Assembly (NCBI GenBank): GCA_027485645.1
Contig: JAIXQR010000001.1
Span: 124,001 to 188,000, forward strand
Direction: 5' to 3'
From: a bacterium
GTDB taxonomy: Bacteria > Armatimonadota > Fimbriimonadia > Fimbriimonadales > Fimbriimonadaceae
Length of the DNA: 64,000 nt
Position numbers and translations under genes: made by a program. Positions 17,939 to 25,601 of this stretch are shown here, piece after piece (the first letter of the stretch is position 1; every line of letters starts with the position of its first letter). The notes under the pieces were generated by a model. That model was not told where the DNA came from. It ran no database searches and saw only the letters and a list, made by a program, of their open reading frames with translations.

Positions 17939-18607
17939 TCAGTTTGGCGAAACCCACTCCGAAAGATCTTGGGTGTTGATTCGGTAGTAGTTGGGCTGGT
18001 CGGCCTCGACGATGTGGTTTCGCAGGATAGGGAGCAATTCTTGAACCCGCTCGAGGGTGTCCGTGGTTTCCAGAAGTCGCTGCTTTTGGATGTTTTCCAT
18101 GCTCAGCAGGTTAGCGATTGTGAAGGACAGGACCATCGGATCGGAGGGGAAGACAACTTGAACATCGAACTCTTGGCGCTCGAAGAGGCGCTGGACGAGG
18201 AGCTCGAATTCTTCCCGCGCTTGGAGCATAAGCTGGACGGCGAGGGAATCATCGGAAATTCCGATTTCGAAGACCGGTTCGACGTAGCCCACGAGATAGG
18301 GGCGGGAGTCGTCTAGTTGGCGGATTCGGAAACGGCGCTCGCCTTGAACGTAGATGTCCAGGCGGCCGTCTTCGAAGGTATGGACTTCGCGAACGCGGAC
18401 GGCGGTGCCGACCATGTAGGGGTCAGCGATTTCGCCGACTTCTCCCCCGGAGCGGATGAGAACGATGCCGAATGGGCGATCTTCTCGCACGCACATGCGA
18501 ACCATTTCGCGGTAGCGGTCCTCAAACACGTGAAGTTGGATGGACGCGTACGGGAATAGAACCGTGTTTAGCGGAAATAGCGGCAGCTCCTCCAACTCGG
18601 GATTCAT
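17939..18607 (-). CDS. Lon N-terminal (LAN/PUA-like) domain protein
   Basis: 222 aa, all one Lon substrate-binding domain without ATPase or protease parts. ELPLFPLNTVLFPYASIQLHVFEDRY, VGTAVRVREV and GERRFRI are typical. Stand-alone LAN proteins are common; their role is not settled. ATG at 18607 is preferred over GTG at 18631 because the family normally begins a few residues before LPLFPL. It is divergent from the histidine kinase gene at 18697 and upstream of rmlA on the same strand. Confidence 0.88.
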   Translation of the reverse strand: MNPELEELPLFPLNTVLFPYASIQLHVFEDRYREMVRMCVREDRPFGIVLIRSGGEVGEIADPYMVGTAVRVREVHTFEDGRLDIYVQGERRFRIRQLDDSRPYLVGYVEPVFEIGISDDSLAVQLMLQAREEFELLVQRLFERQEFDVQVVFPSDPMVLSFTIANLLSMENIQKQRLLETTDTLERVQELLPILRNHIVEADQPNYYRINTQDLSEWVSPN

Positions 18608-18696
18608 CTTCAAATGAGTATAACGCTCCACGACAAATATGGCATCAGGGAAGCCATACAGGGGTAAAGTTCCCCCAGCACCGCAGGTACGTAAGT

Positions 18697-20409
18697 ATGG
18701 AATTTAGTCCAGAACAAGAGAAGGAGCAACAGCAACGGCAGATCGAGGAGCTTCAGAAGCGAATCGACGAGCTTCAACGGCGCGTGTCTCGGCAAGAGAC
18801 CGATGAAAATTCGCCATCGGCGCGGACGGAAGAGTCCGAAATGGCCCCGATTAGCGAAGCCGATATGGCGCTGCGCCGCTTGGTCCAGCGAATCGCGATG
18901 ATTCTGCAGGCCGAGAAGATCGTCATCATGTTTTACGATCGAGAATCGGGCGAGCTGCACGGCATTCCGCCGGCGCTTGGCGTGGATGACGAACAACTTC
19001 GAATTCTCCGCGTGCGTGCTTCGCAAGGCATTTCCGGTCAGGTTTTCCGCGAAAGCGAATCGGTGATCATTCACGACGCGATCAACGATCCGCGAGCGCA
19101 GAAGGACCCGTTCGGTCTGCTTCACGTGACCAACGGCGTCACGGTTCCGCTGGTTATCGAAAAGCGAGACGAGCAGAACCGCGTAGTCGAGCGAAACACG
19201 ATTGGCGTTCTTCACGCCTTCAACAAGCGAGACGGCAGCGACTTTAACGACGAAGATGTTCGCTTGCTTGAGCGAATGGCCAAGAACGTTGGCTCCATCA
19301 TCGCCAACATTCAGCTTTACCGCGAAGTCGTCGAGAAGAAAGAAGAGCTTGCGCAGACGTTCGAATCGCTCAGCGCCGGACTCATCTTGGTCTCGGCCGA
19401 AGGTCGCCTCAGCCAGGTCAACTCCTCGGCACGAGCGGTCTTCCAGCTCTCGGCCGACGTGATTGGCAAGAGCGCAAAGGACCAGCTTCAAAACGAGGAC
19501 CTCTGGGCGGTTATTTCCGACGCCAGCAAGGGCATTGAGAACTCGAAGCGGGAGATCAACGTTACCATTGGGGGCTCGGACCGCATGTACGAAGTGCAGG
19601 CCGCACCGGTGCGAGGAGAGGAAGGCAAGGACCTTGGCGTGGTTGCCATCCTCAACGACATCACCGACATGAAGAACATCGACCGCATGAAGTCGAGCTT
19701 CGTCGCGATGGCCTCTCACGAACTTCGAACGCCGCTTACCGCGATTAAGGGCTTCAGCAGCACGTTGCTGGAAGGTCTGGACGCGGATATGTACTCCAAG
19801 GAAGATCAGCGCGAGTTCCTCGGCATCGTGGTTTCGGAATGCGACCGACTTCGCCGCTTAATCGACGACTTGCTGAACACTTCGCGAATCGAATCGGGAG
19901 AATCGCTCAGCCCGAACTATACAGAGTTCGACCTTCCGGTCTTGCTCGACAAGGTCGTTCGCGTTCAGCAACAGTCGACGAACAAGCACGTGGTCTCGCT
20001 CAAGATTCACAACGAACTTCCGAAAATCATCGTTGGCGACGAAGACAAGTTCGACCAGATTCTCACGAACCTGCTGAACAACGCGATCAAGTACTCGCCA
20101 AACGGCGGCGACGTGATTGTCCACGCAACGAGCGAGGGCGACACGCTGCTCTTCGGTGTGCAGGACCAGGGCCTCGGCATTCCGAAGGAGCACCTCGTGA
20201 AGGTCTTCGAGCGGTTCCACCGCGTGAACAACGACGACAACCGAAAGATCTACGGAACCGGCCTTGGCCTATTCTTGGTCCGCCACTTGGTCGAAGAAGT
20301 CCATGCAGGCAAAATCTGGGTGGATTCGGAAGTCGGCAAGGGCTCGACGTTCCTGTTCCGCATTCCGGCGAAGCTCGATATCGAGAAGATGAAGCTGGAA
20401 CAGCAGTAA
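18697..20409 (+). CDS. GAF-PAS sensor histidine kinase
   Basis: 570 aa, no transmembrane segment, so probably cytoplasmic. A Gln/Glu-rich coiled-coil (1-35) leads into a GAF domain (about 55-215: ILQAEKIVIMFYDRESGELHG, ASQGISGQVFRES). Then come a short helix, a PAS domain (about 228-325) and a HisKA domain with the phospho-acceptor His341 in MASHELRTP. HATPase_c follows with NLLNNAIKYS (N box), QDQGLGIP (G1), FERFHR (F box) and YGTGLGLFL (G2). No receiver gene is adjacent, so the partner is elsewhere. Reading frame is open further upstream over the Lon-N gene, but ATG at 18697 gives the natural start. Confidence 0.93.
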   Translation: MEFSPEQEKEQQQRQIEELQKRIDELQRRVSRQETDENSPSARTEESEMAPISEADMALRRLVQRIAMILQAEKIVIMFYDRESGELHGIPPALGVDDEQLRILRVRASQGISGQVFRESESVIIHDAINDPRAQKDPFGLLHVTNGVTVPLVIEKRDEQNRVVERNTIGVLHAFNKRDGSDFNDEDVRLLERMAKNVGSIIANIQLYREVVEKKEELAQTFESLSAGLILVSAEGRLSQVNSSARAVFQLSADVIGKSAKDQLQNEDLWAVISDASKGIENSKREINVTIGGSDRMYEVQAAPVRGEEGKDLGVVAILNDITDMKNIDRMKSSFVAMASHELRTPLTAIKGFSSTLLEGLDADMYSKEDQREFLGIVVSECDRLRRLIDDLLNTSRIESGESLSPNYTEFDLPVLLDKVVRVQQQSTNKHVVSLKIHNELPKIIVGDEDKFDQILTNLLNNAIKYSPNGGDVIVHATSEGDTLLFGVQDQGLGIPKEHLVKVFERFHRVNNDDNRKIYGTGLGLFLVRHLVEEVHAGKIWVDSEVGKGSTFLFRIPAKLDIEKMKLEQQ

Positions 20410-20434
20410 GGCGGGGCGCCTTCGTGGCCTCGTT

Positions 20435-20481
20435 AGCCTGGGTGGGAGCGTAATTAGTTAACGTTCCCCCCCAGGCTTTTT
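20435..20481 (+). terminator. Strong intrinsic terminator after the histidine kinase
   Basis: A 16-bp stem with one bulged T (AGCCTGGG...CCCAGGCT arms, 9-nt AT-rich loop) is followed directly by five Ts. It starts 26 bp after the stop codon. Beyond it, 20482-20628 holds a G/T-rich stretch with repeated ggttcgga units and no gene. Confidence 0.85.
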
Positions 20482-20628
20482 AATTAATTACAGGGCGGTT
20501 TAGGTTCGGATTGGTTCGGATTCGTTCGGGGGTTCGGGTTTGTTTTGGCTCGTGATGACTTCTCTCTTTAGTTGGCGAGCGAGGGATTTGTAAACCTGTT
20601 TAGATTTAAGAGGTAGGTTTCATCTGTT

Positions 20629-21189
20629 GTGGATCACTCGGATTTAGGCTGGATACATCTGGGTTGGGATGGTCGCGTTGCGGATTATGTGAGCGACTAT
20701 CCGGTTGACATTCGGCTGTCGAAGGCAGCGAAACGCATGCTCTCTGTTGACCAGATGATTTGGCCTCGCTCTGCAGCGTTTCTCAAGCTGTTGAAGACCA
20801 ATGAGGACCTCGGCCGGAACTGGACGCTCAACCTTTATCCTCACTCCTCGCTTGTTGCTGAACTGCCTTCGACCACGGCGGTTCGGATCGGCTGCCTCGC
20901 AAGTCAGGCGGAGATCGATCCGGAGCGGTTTTATCCCGCTTTAGGTGGCGAGGAAGAGGTGATCATCCTCGGCTATGACGTGGCCGACATCTGGCTTTTG
21001 AGCGGGGTGATGAATATTGTGTACACGGAGGAAGATCGTGCTGCGTGGCCGCAATTTGTTTCGGCCCTGAACGAGAATCATCTCTTCGAAGATCCAAGGA
21101 TCGCGATCGAGTTCGCGGAAGTTCTGGATGATCGGGTGACGGAACATGCTCCGTTTGTGGTTTGTCAGGTCGCCGTTTTGACGTCCTAG
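20629..21189 (+). CDS. Hypothetical protein, orphan
   Basis: 186 aa, not recognised. The start is GTG at 20629, about 10 nt after AGAGGTAGG. The protein is soluble, slightly acidic and Trp-rich (LGWIHLGW, IWPRSAAF, DIWLLSG), with no signal peptide or membrane segment. Size and composition would suit a cytoplasmic immunity-type or regulatory protein, but no motif supports a specific assignment. It begins a run of five short unrelated genes on one strand. Confidence 0.6.
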   Translation: MDHSDLGWIHLGWDGRVADYVSDYPVDIRLSKAAKRMLSVDQMIWPRSAAFLKLLKTNEDLGRNWTLNLYPHSSLVAELPSTTAVRIGCLASQAEIDPERFYPALGGEEEVIILGYDVADIWLLSGVMNIVYTEEDRAAWPQFVSALNENHLFEDPRIAIEFAEVLDDRVTEHAPFVVCQVAVLTS

Positions 21190-21214
21190 AAATCGAGTTC
21201 AGGTCAACGAGCTT

Positions 21215-21457
21215 TTGACAAGAAAGATTCTTGCTTCTCTATTTGTTCTTGCCTGTGGAGTTAAATCCATGGGCTGGTTTCAGGCGGATTACAACGAGCG
21301 ATACTTGTCTGAGTACAACGGAGAACTTTCGGCGGTCGATACTGGCGACGGCATTGCCGGGTCTGGCTATAGCTGCTGTGGCGGCTTGATTGGTGGGATT
21401 GTGTTGGTTGTGACATTTAATGCCTGGAAGCGGCGTCAAAGCAGGAAAGAGGCGTAA
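21215..21457 (+). CDS. Small membrane protein, hypothetical
   Basis: 80 aa from TTG at 21215. There are two hydrophobic segments: an N-terminal one (ILASLFVLACGVKSMGWF) and a C-terminal one (CCGGLIGGIVLVVTFNAW) followed by a basic tail (KRRQSRKEA), which suggests a cytoplasmic C-terminus. No family recognised. It lies 25 bp after the preceding orphan gene and is followed by a small hairpin. Confidence 0.45.
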   Translation: MTRKILASLFVLACGVKSMGWFQADYNERYLSEYNGELSAVDTGDGIAGSGYSCCGGLIGGIVLVVTFNAWKRRQSRKEA

Positions 21458-21461
21458 ACTC

Positions 21462-21480
21462 AGGATCCCTTACGGATCCT
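21462..21480 (+). terminator. Small hairpin after the 80-aa membrane protein
   Basis: AGGATCC, 5-nt loop, GGATCCT, then AGCTTTAATTCTT. It starts 4 bp past the stop codon. The stem is short (7 bp) and the tail only moderately T-rich. Confidence 0.35.
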
Positions 21481-21546
21481 AGCTTTAATTCTTAAGCCCG
21501 GTAATCGAGAACAGGGGCTTGCACCTCTATCGTTGGAATCAAGTCT

Positions 21547-21966
21547 ATGCGATTGGAACCGACCTTTGATCAGCGACTTGGTAGTCGCCTTCGTGAGCTC
21601 GGAGTTTTGGTCCTGATCTTTCTGGCCATCGGGATGTGGATCGTGTGGCTCTACCAGCAATCCGCGGACTATAAGCTTCGCGTTCTAGACGGTTTATTTG
21701 AGCATGGTGAGGTGACCCTGGCCGAGGTAGATCGTCTCTTTGATGAACCGATTAGATCTGTAACGAGAGAAGATGTACAGGGGTCCTTTGATGCTCACGA
21801 TGAGCCGCAATATGGGTCGTTTTCATCGAATCTGAAATTATATCAAATTCATATTTATCACGGAAAATATGTGCTCCCTCCGCTTCCATCGCCGATTACG
21901 GAGTATCTGATTTTTGGAGTTGACAAAGACGGAACTATTCGAGCGTATCTGCGAGCGTGGGTATAG
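21547..21966 (+). CDS. Single-pass membrane protein, hypothetical
   Basis: 139 aa, not recognised. One transmembrane helix near residues 19-38 (GVLVLIFLAIGMWIVWLY) separates a short charged N-terminus from an outer domain of ~100 residues (KLRVLDGLFEHGEVTLAEV, FGVDKDGTIRAYL). Base composition is visibly lower in GC than neighbouring conserved genes, consistent with a recently acquired or fast-evolving gene. Confidence 0.5.
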   Translation: MRLEPTFDQRLGSRLRELGVLVLIFLAIGMWIVWLYQQSADYKLRVLDGLFEHGEVTLAEVDRLFDEPIRSVTREDVQGSFDAHDEPQYGSFSSNLKLYQIHIYHGKYVLPPLPSPITEYLIFGVDKDGTIRAYLRAWV

Positions 21967-22174
21967 GTGAAACGTCAACGTTCCCGTATCGTCGCGTAGG
22001 CGTCTCGCCTGCGTCAGTACTTCGGCTATGGGGTTCCCCCGAAATGGGTCAGCTACGGGACGGGCACGGATCTGACACCTGTTAGGTTTTGGGACTTGGT
22101 CCGTGAGTCCGAACCAATTTGCTGAAAATATCGTTTCTTTGTGCGTGTTGCAAAGTACAGGTGGTGAGTGGCCG

Positions 22175-22552
22175 GTGCGAAGAGTCTTGAGAGCCGAGGT
22201 TTCGATCCTAATGGTTGCCGTCATTTGCTTCATGACGCAAAGCGGCTGTGCGCAATACAGTGAATATTCGCGAAGGAGTAGTTCAAGTGGGATAACGGCT
22301 GAACTTGGCAGAGTCTCAACTTACGCGTTTGGAAGTGACAATGAGATCGTCACGTTGGTTGGTCCTCATAGCGGCCAGAAAACGCGCGTCTTTGAATCCG
22401 AGTGCAACGGAATGGATCCTCTCGGAGCGCGCTGGAAAGGCAAGAATCGACTTGAGATTTCTTGCGATGGAATCGGCGATAAGGAACTTTGCGGCGAGAG
22501 GACTTTCTCTGTTGACGGGAGCAAGGTTGTTGTGACGGTGAAGTGTCTTTAA
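22175..22552 (+). CDS. Putative lipoprotein, hypothetical
   Basis: 125 aa from GTG at 22175, preceded by AGGTGGTGAG. The start gives VRRVLRAEVSILMVAVICFMTQSGC, a plausible lipoprotein signal with the acylated Cys at residue 25. The mature part has four more Cys residues (ESECNGMD, LEISCDG, KELCGER, VKCL) that could form two disulfides, in keeping with an exported protein. The frame is open 24 codons further upstream, but that extension lacks a signal. No family recognised. Confidence 0.5.
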   Translation: MRRVLRAEVSILMVAVICFMTQSGCAQYSEYSRRSSSSGITAELGRVSTYAFGSDNEIVTLVGPHSGQKTRVFESECNGMDPLGARWKGKNRLEISCDGIGDKELCGERTFSVDGSKVVVTVKCL

Positions 22553-22656
22553 CTAGCCGACGCCATGTGGAATCAAGAGGTCGTCTGCTGGGGACGATAG
22601 CAAGTATGGTTACTGCCTGCACCGATAAGTTTAGAGTTCACGAAACGGTTTGAGAC

Positions 22657-23082
22657 ATGAAGTTGAGAGTAGTTCCTAAGACAATTCATCAGTCTATAGG
22701 TCTACTTTTGTTCGCGATCATCGGCTACTGCGGCTGGACATTTTCTCAGCCCTTAGGCTTAGAACGAGGCGATGGCAGTCCGGAGGGAATTACCATTCTC
22801 CAGAAGCATTCACTTGGTAAGGCAATTCGTGATTACAAGATTCGAGAAAGACGTTGGCCCAAGTTGAGATCCGATATCGAGGATGCGCTCTCTCCCGGTG
22901 TCCGGAAAAAGGAATGGAGCCTGCGCATGGGCCGCATTTCCAAGAGCCGAGTTTTGGGTACCGAATCGATCGTGTACTTGATCAAAATGCGATCTGGCCG
23001 TATCTTCGAACTTAGAGTCATGGATCCCGGGGTGGTTGGGAAAGCGAGCAGTGAACGGGAGCAACGCCGTCCTGGCTTATGA
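22657..23082 (+). CDS. Membrane-anchored hypothetical protein
   Basis: 141 aa. One N-terminal hydrophobic segment (SIGLLLFAIIGYCGWTF) is followed by a basic soluble domain (IRDYKIRERRWPKLRSDIED, KEWSLRMGRISKSRVL, VYLIKMRSGRIFELRVM). The 'A-x-x-x-Y-x-x-x-x-x-x-W-P' spacing recalls the globular part of pseudopilin-like proteins, but similarity is too slight to claim. It is the last of the orphan run. Confidence 0.5.
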   Translation: MKLRVVPKTIHQSIGLLLFAIIGYCGWTFSQPLGLERGDGSPEGITILQKHSLGKAIRDYKIRERRWPKLRSDIEDALSPGVRKKEWSLRMGRISKSRVLGTESIVYLIKMRSGRIFELRVMDPGVVGKASSEREQRRPGL

Positions 23083-23204
23083 TTCCGAGCTTCGTCAATG
23101 CGGACTCACTCGAGACGGGTGAGCTACGGAACTGGCGAATTTCGCCTTAGCGCACACGCTTCGCCTGCGGTCTGGGCTTTGGCTCATCGTTTCCTCATCC
23201 CCAA

Positions 23205-23232
23205 CCCCTTCTCCGTCGGAACGGAGAAGGGG
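23205..23232. repeat. Perfect 12-bp hairpin, palindromic element
   Basis: CCCCTTCTCCGT, loop CGGA, then the exact complement. It lies in the 263-bp gap between the last orphan gene and the convergent PhyH gene. Its form is that of dispersed palindromic elements; its role is unknown. Confidence 0.55.
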
Positions 23233-23284
23233 CTCGCGCGGGTTTTGGCGGTCTGCCAGTTGCGGGGTTTGACTACGAATCGGT

Positions 23285-23325
23285 CGGCTGTTACAGCCGC
23301 CAAAAAGCGGTAGCAGAGCTACCGC
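23285..23325. repeat. Pair of compact palindromes
   Basis: CGGCTGTTACAGCCG (23285-23299) and GCGGTAGC-AGA-GCTACCGC (23307-23325) lie side by side just beyond the stop codon of the minus-strand PhyH gene. They may form a bidirectional termination region or be REP-like units. Confidence 0.5.
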
Positions 23326-23345
23326 ACTCCAGATCGGAGCCGTAG

Positions 23346-24107
23346 CTACGACAGGGCGGTGCCGTAGGCGTCGCCGATGCCTAGGAGTTGTTTTTGGACG
23401 GGGTCGTTACTCGCAACAGCGTCGGCTAGAAGGCGTTCTGAGGGTTCGTAGCCGGACCACATTTTCATCCAGAAGTGGCCGTAGTTGTAGATGAGGACGC
23501 GGCGGGGGGTGGGGCTTTCGTTGTTTACGGCGCAGTGGTAGATGCGGCCGTTGAAGAGGTAGGCGGTGCCGGCTTGGCCGGTCATTTGGATGGCGCCGGG
23601 CATGTCTTTGGGTTCTTCGACTTCCGGGAACTGCCACTTCATCGGGAACTTGTGCGAGCCGGGGATCATGGCGGTGCCGCCGCTGGACGCATCGACATCC
23701 GAAAGCAGATAGAACACCTTCACCATCATCGTGGATTTCGGGTGGTAGACGCCGCGCATGCCGACGTCGTGGTGCCAGCCGGCGTGGGTGCGGGGGGTAT
23801 TTGGCGGGGTGATGAAGTAATCGTTGTCGATCATCATCACGTCTTCGCCCACCGCGTCTCGCACCAACGGGAATACCGTTGGGTGCCAGAGTAGGGATAG
23901 GAGCTGCGGGTCGTATTCGATCGGGGCCTGAACCTGGTCGAGGACCTCGCTGCGGATGCCTAGCCGGTGCGGTTCGGCGCGCCAAAGGGCTTCGGCGCGG
24001 TCGGCGGCTTCGCGCGTCGCGGCGAGCTCCTCGGGGGTGAGGGCGTTGGGAATCACGAGGAAACCGTTAGTTTCGTAACTCACGCGCTGGGCGACGGTCA
24101 TGGCCAT
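23346..24107 (-). CDS. Phytanoyl-CoA dioxygenase (PhyH) family oxygenase
   Basis: 253 aa. Fe(II)/2-oxoglutarate oxygenase of the PhyH family. The N-terminus YETNGFLVIPNALTPEELAA is typical. The metal His-x-Asp is in AGWHHDVGM, and the distal His in RIYHCAVNNESPTPRR, where the following Arg suits 2-oxoglutarate. The substrate is unknown. It lies 5 bp downstream of an SRPBCC-domain gene and is divergent from two zinc dehydrogenases, which hints at a shared catabolic or tailoring pathway. Confidence 0.85.
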   Translation of the reverse strand: MAMTVAQRVSYETNGFLVIPNALTPEELAATREAADRAEALWRAEPHRLGIRSEVLDQVQAPIEYDPQLLSLLWHPTVFPLVRDAVGEDVMMIDNDYFITPPNTPRTHAGWHHDVGMRGVYHPKSTMMVKVFYLLSDVDASSGGTAMIPGSHKFPMKWQFPEVEEPKDMPGAIQMTGQAGTAYLFNGRIYHCAVNNESPTPRRVLIYNYGHFWMKMWSGYEPSERLLADAVASNDPVQKQLLGIGDAYGTALS

Positions 24108-24112
24108 GATTG

Positions 24113-24553
24113 TCAGTTCTCGGCTTGGGACTTGAAGGCGGCGTTGATGGACTCCAGGTTCTTGACGACGATGGTGTGAATGACTCGCTTTACAAGGGCG
24201 GCGAGGGTCGGCACGTTGTATTCGTAGTCGAGATACTGGTCAAACCGGGTGCCGCCGTTTTCGGCGGTGAACTGCCAGGTGCCTTCGAACCGGTCATAGT
24301 CTCCGGAGACTTGGCGGAACTGGGAAGAGGTCTCCGCGTCGTTCCAAAGCTCTTCTTGTCGCCAGCGGACTTTGAGGCCGAAGGTGGGGACAAGGCCGAT
24401 CCAATCGGCGATGAACCGCTCACCATCGCGCTCGACGGGGGTGATGCTTTGCACCTCCTTCATGTACTCGGGATATCGCTCGGTGTCCTTCGCGATGGCG
24501 TAGACCTTTTCGAGGGGGGCGTTGATCCAGACGGTGGTTTCAACGATCGGCAT
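24113..24553 (-). CDS. SRPBCC (START-like) domain protein, polyketide cyclase/dehydrase type
   Basis: 146 aa. IVETTVWINAPLEKVYAIAKDTERYPEYMKEV is the characteristic opening of the ligand-binding SRPBCC fold, and the C-terminal helix (LAALVKRVIHTIVVKNLESI) closes the cavity. Such proteins bind hydrophobic ligands or act as cyclases or aromatases; nothing here fixes the ligand. ATG at 24553 is preferred over the upstream frame start at 24613, which would overlap the divergent dehydrogenase start at 24594. Confidence 0.8.
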   Translation of the reverse strand: MPIVETTVWINAPLEKVYAIAKDTERYPEYMKEVQSITPVERDGERFIADWIGLVPTFGLKVRWRQEELWNDAETSSQFRQVSGDYDRFEGTWQFTAENGGTRFDQYLDYEYNVPTLAALVKRVIHTIVVKNLESINAAFKSQAEN

Positions 24554-24593
24554 GCTAGGTTGACGGTACCCTTTAGGAACGGTCAGCCGTTCT

Positions 24594-25601
24594 ATGCGAG
24601 CCCTTATTCTCAACGCCCCAGGTCAGCTTGTGCTTGCCGATTTGCCGATTCCCGAGCCTGAAGCAGGCGAGATTGTGATCCGCGTGATGGCAGCCACGAC
24701 ATGCGGAACCGACCTGAAAGCGTGGCGACGCGGCCACCTACAAATTCCGATGCCGGGGCCGTTTGGGCACGAGTACAGCGGGGTGGTTTCGGCGGTGGGA
24801 GAAGACGCTCCGTTCCGAGTGGGTGACGAGGTGATGGGGGTCCATTCTGCCCCTTGCCAGTCGTGCGATTGGTGTAAGAATGATCAGGAAAACCTATGCG
24901 AAAGCATCATGGCGACCAAGGTGCTTGGGGCGTATGCGGAGTATTTGCTGATTCCGGCACGGATTGCGAAGCTGAACGTTTTCTTGAAACCGCGAGAGCT
25001 TGATTTTTCGGTTGCGAGCTTGCTGGAACCGCTCGCGTGCGTGGCGCAAGGGGTGCGAGAGTTGAAGAAGGCGCAGGCCTTGCGAATTCCGGCGGAGGCG
25101 AAGGTGCTGGTGATCGGTCCGGGAGCGATTGGGCTGATGTTCGTGGCGGCGCTCCGGGCGGAAGGGGCTACGGACATCACTTTGGCCGGGCGGAACTCGG
25201 AGCGATTAGCGATCGGCGCCGGACTTGGCGCTTCGACGGTTTTGTATTCGGAATTGGTGCCGAGCGATTACGACGTGGTGATTGAGTGCACGGGCATGCC
25301 GGAAGTTTGGGAGCGCTCGGTGCAGTTGCCTCGCCGGGGCGGAACGGTGATGTGGTTCGGCGGGTGTGCTTCGGGCTCAACGGTGACGCTCGATACGGGG
25401 CGAATTCATTACGACCAAATCACGCTGCTCAGCCCGTTTCACTTTGGAACCCACGCGGTGAAACAGGCTCGACAGTGGCTGATGGCAACGCCGGAGGCGT
25501 TTGTCCCGATTTTGACGGCGGTGCGGAGCCTTGAAGAGGCGGATGCGACTTTCCAGGACCTTGAGGCCGGCCGGGGTCTGAAGTACGTGATGCAGCCATG
25601 A
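24594..25601 (+). CDS. Zinc-dependent medium-chain dehydrogenase (sorbitol/threonine dehydrogenase type)
   Basis: 335 aa. GroES-like catalytic domain with the catalytic zinc ligands in TTCGTDLKAW and FGHEYSG. The structural zinc loop APCQSCDWCKNDQENLC carries all four cysteines. The NAD(P)-binding Rossmann motif is VLVIGPGAIGLMFV near residue 170. The substrate is probably a polyol or amino alcohol but is not determined. The stop overlaps the next start by 4 bp (ATGA), so the two dehydrogenases are made together, possibly as partners. Confidence 0.88.
   Translation: MRALILNAPGQLVLADLPIPEPEAGEIVIRVMAATTCGTDLKAWRRGHLQIPMPGPFGHEYSGVVSAVGEDAPFRVGDEVMGVHSAPCQSCDWCKNDQENLCESIMATKVLGAYAEYLLIPARIAKLNVFLKPRELDFSVASLLEPLACVAQGVRELKKAQALRIPAEAKVLVIGPGAIGLMFVAALRAEGATDITLAGRNSERLAIGAGLGASTVLYSELVPSDYDVVIECTGMPEVWERSVQLPRRGGTVMWFGGCASGSTVTLDTGRIHYDQITLLSPFHFGTHAVKQARQWLMATPEAFVPILTAVRSLEEADATFQDLEAGRGLKYVMQP

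Noticed and set aside
18610-19719. 369-codon open frame antisense to the GAF-PAS kinase
   Set aside because: Shadow of the kinase reading frame; no recognisable domain.
20482-20628. Repeated ggttcgga units as a possible CRISPR or direct-repeat array
   Set aside because: Units are short, irregular and without spacers of constant length; simple low-complexity sequence.
23407-23985. 192-codon Arg/Pro/His-rich frame over the PhyH gene
   Set aside because: Off-frame reading of GC-rich codons from the conserved dioxygenase on the same strand.
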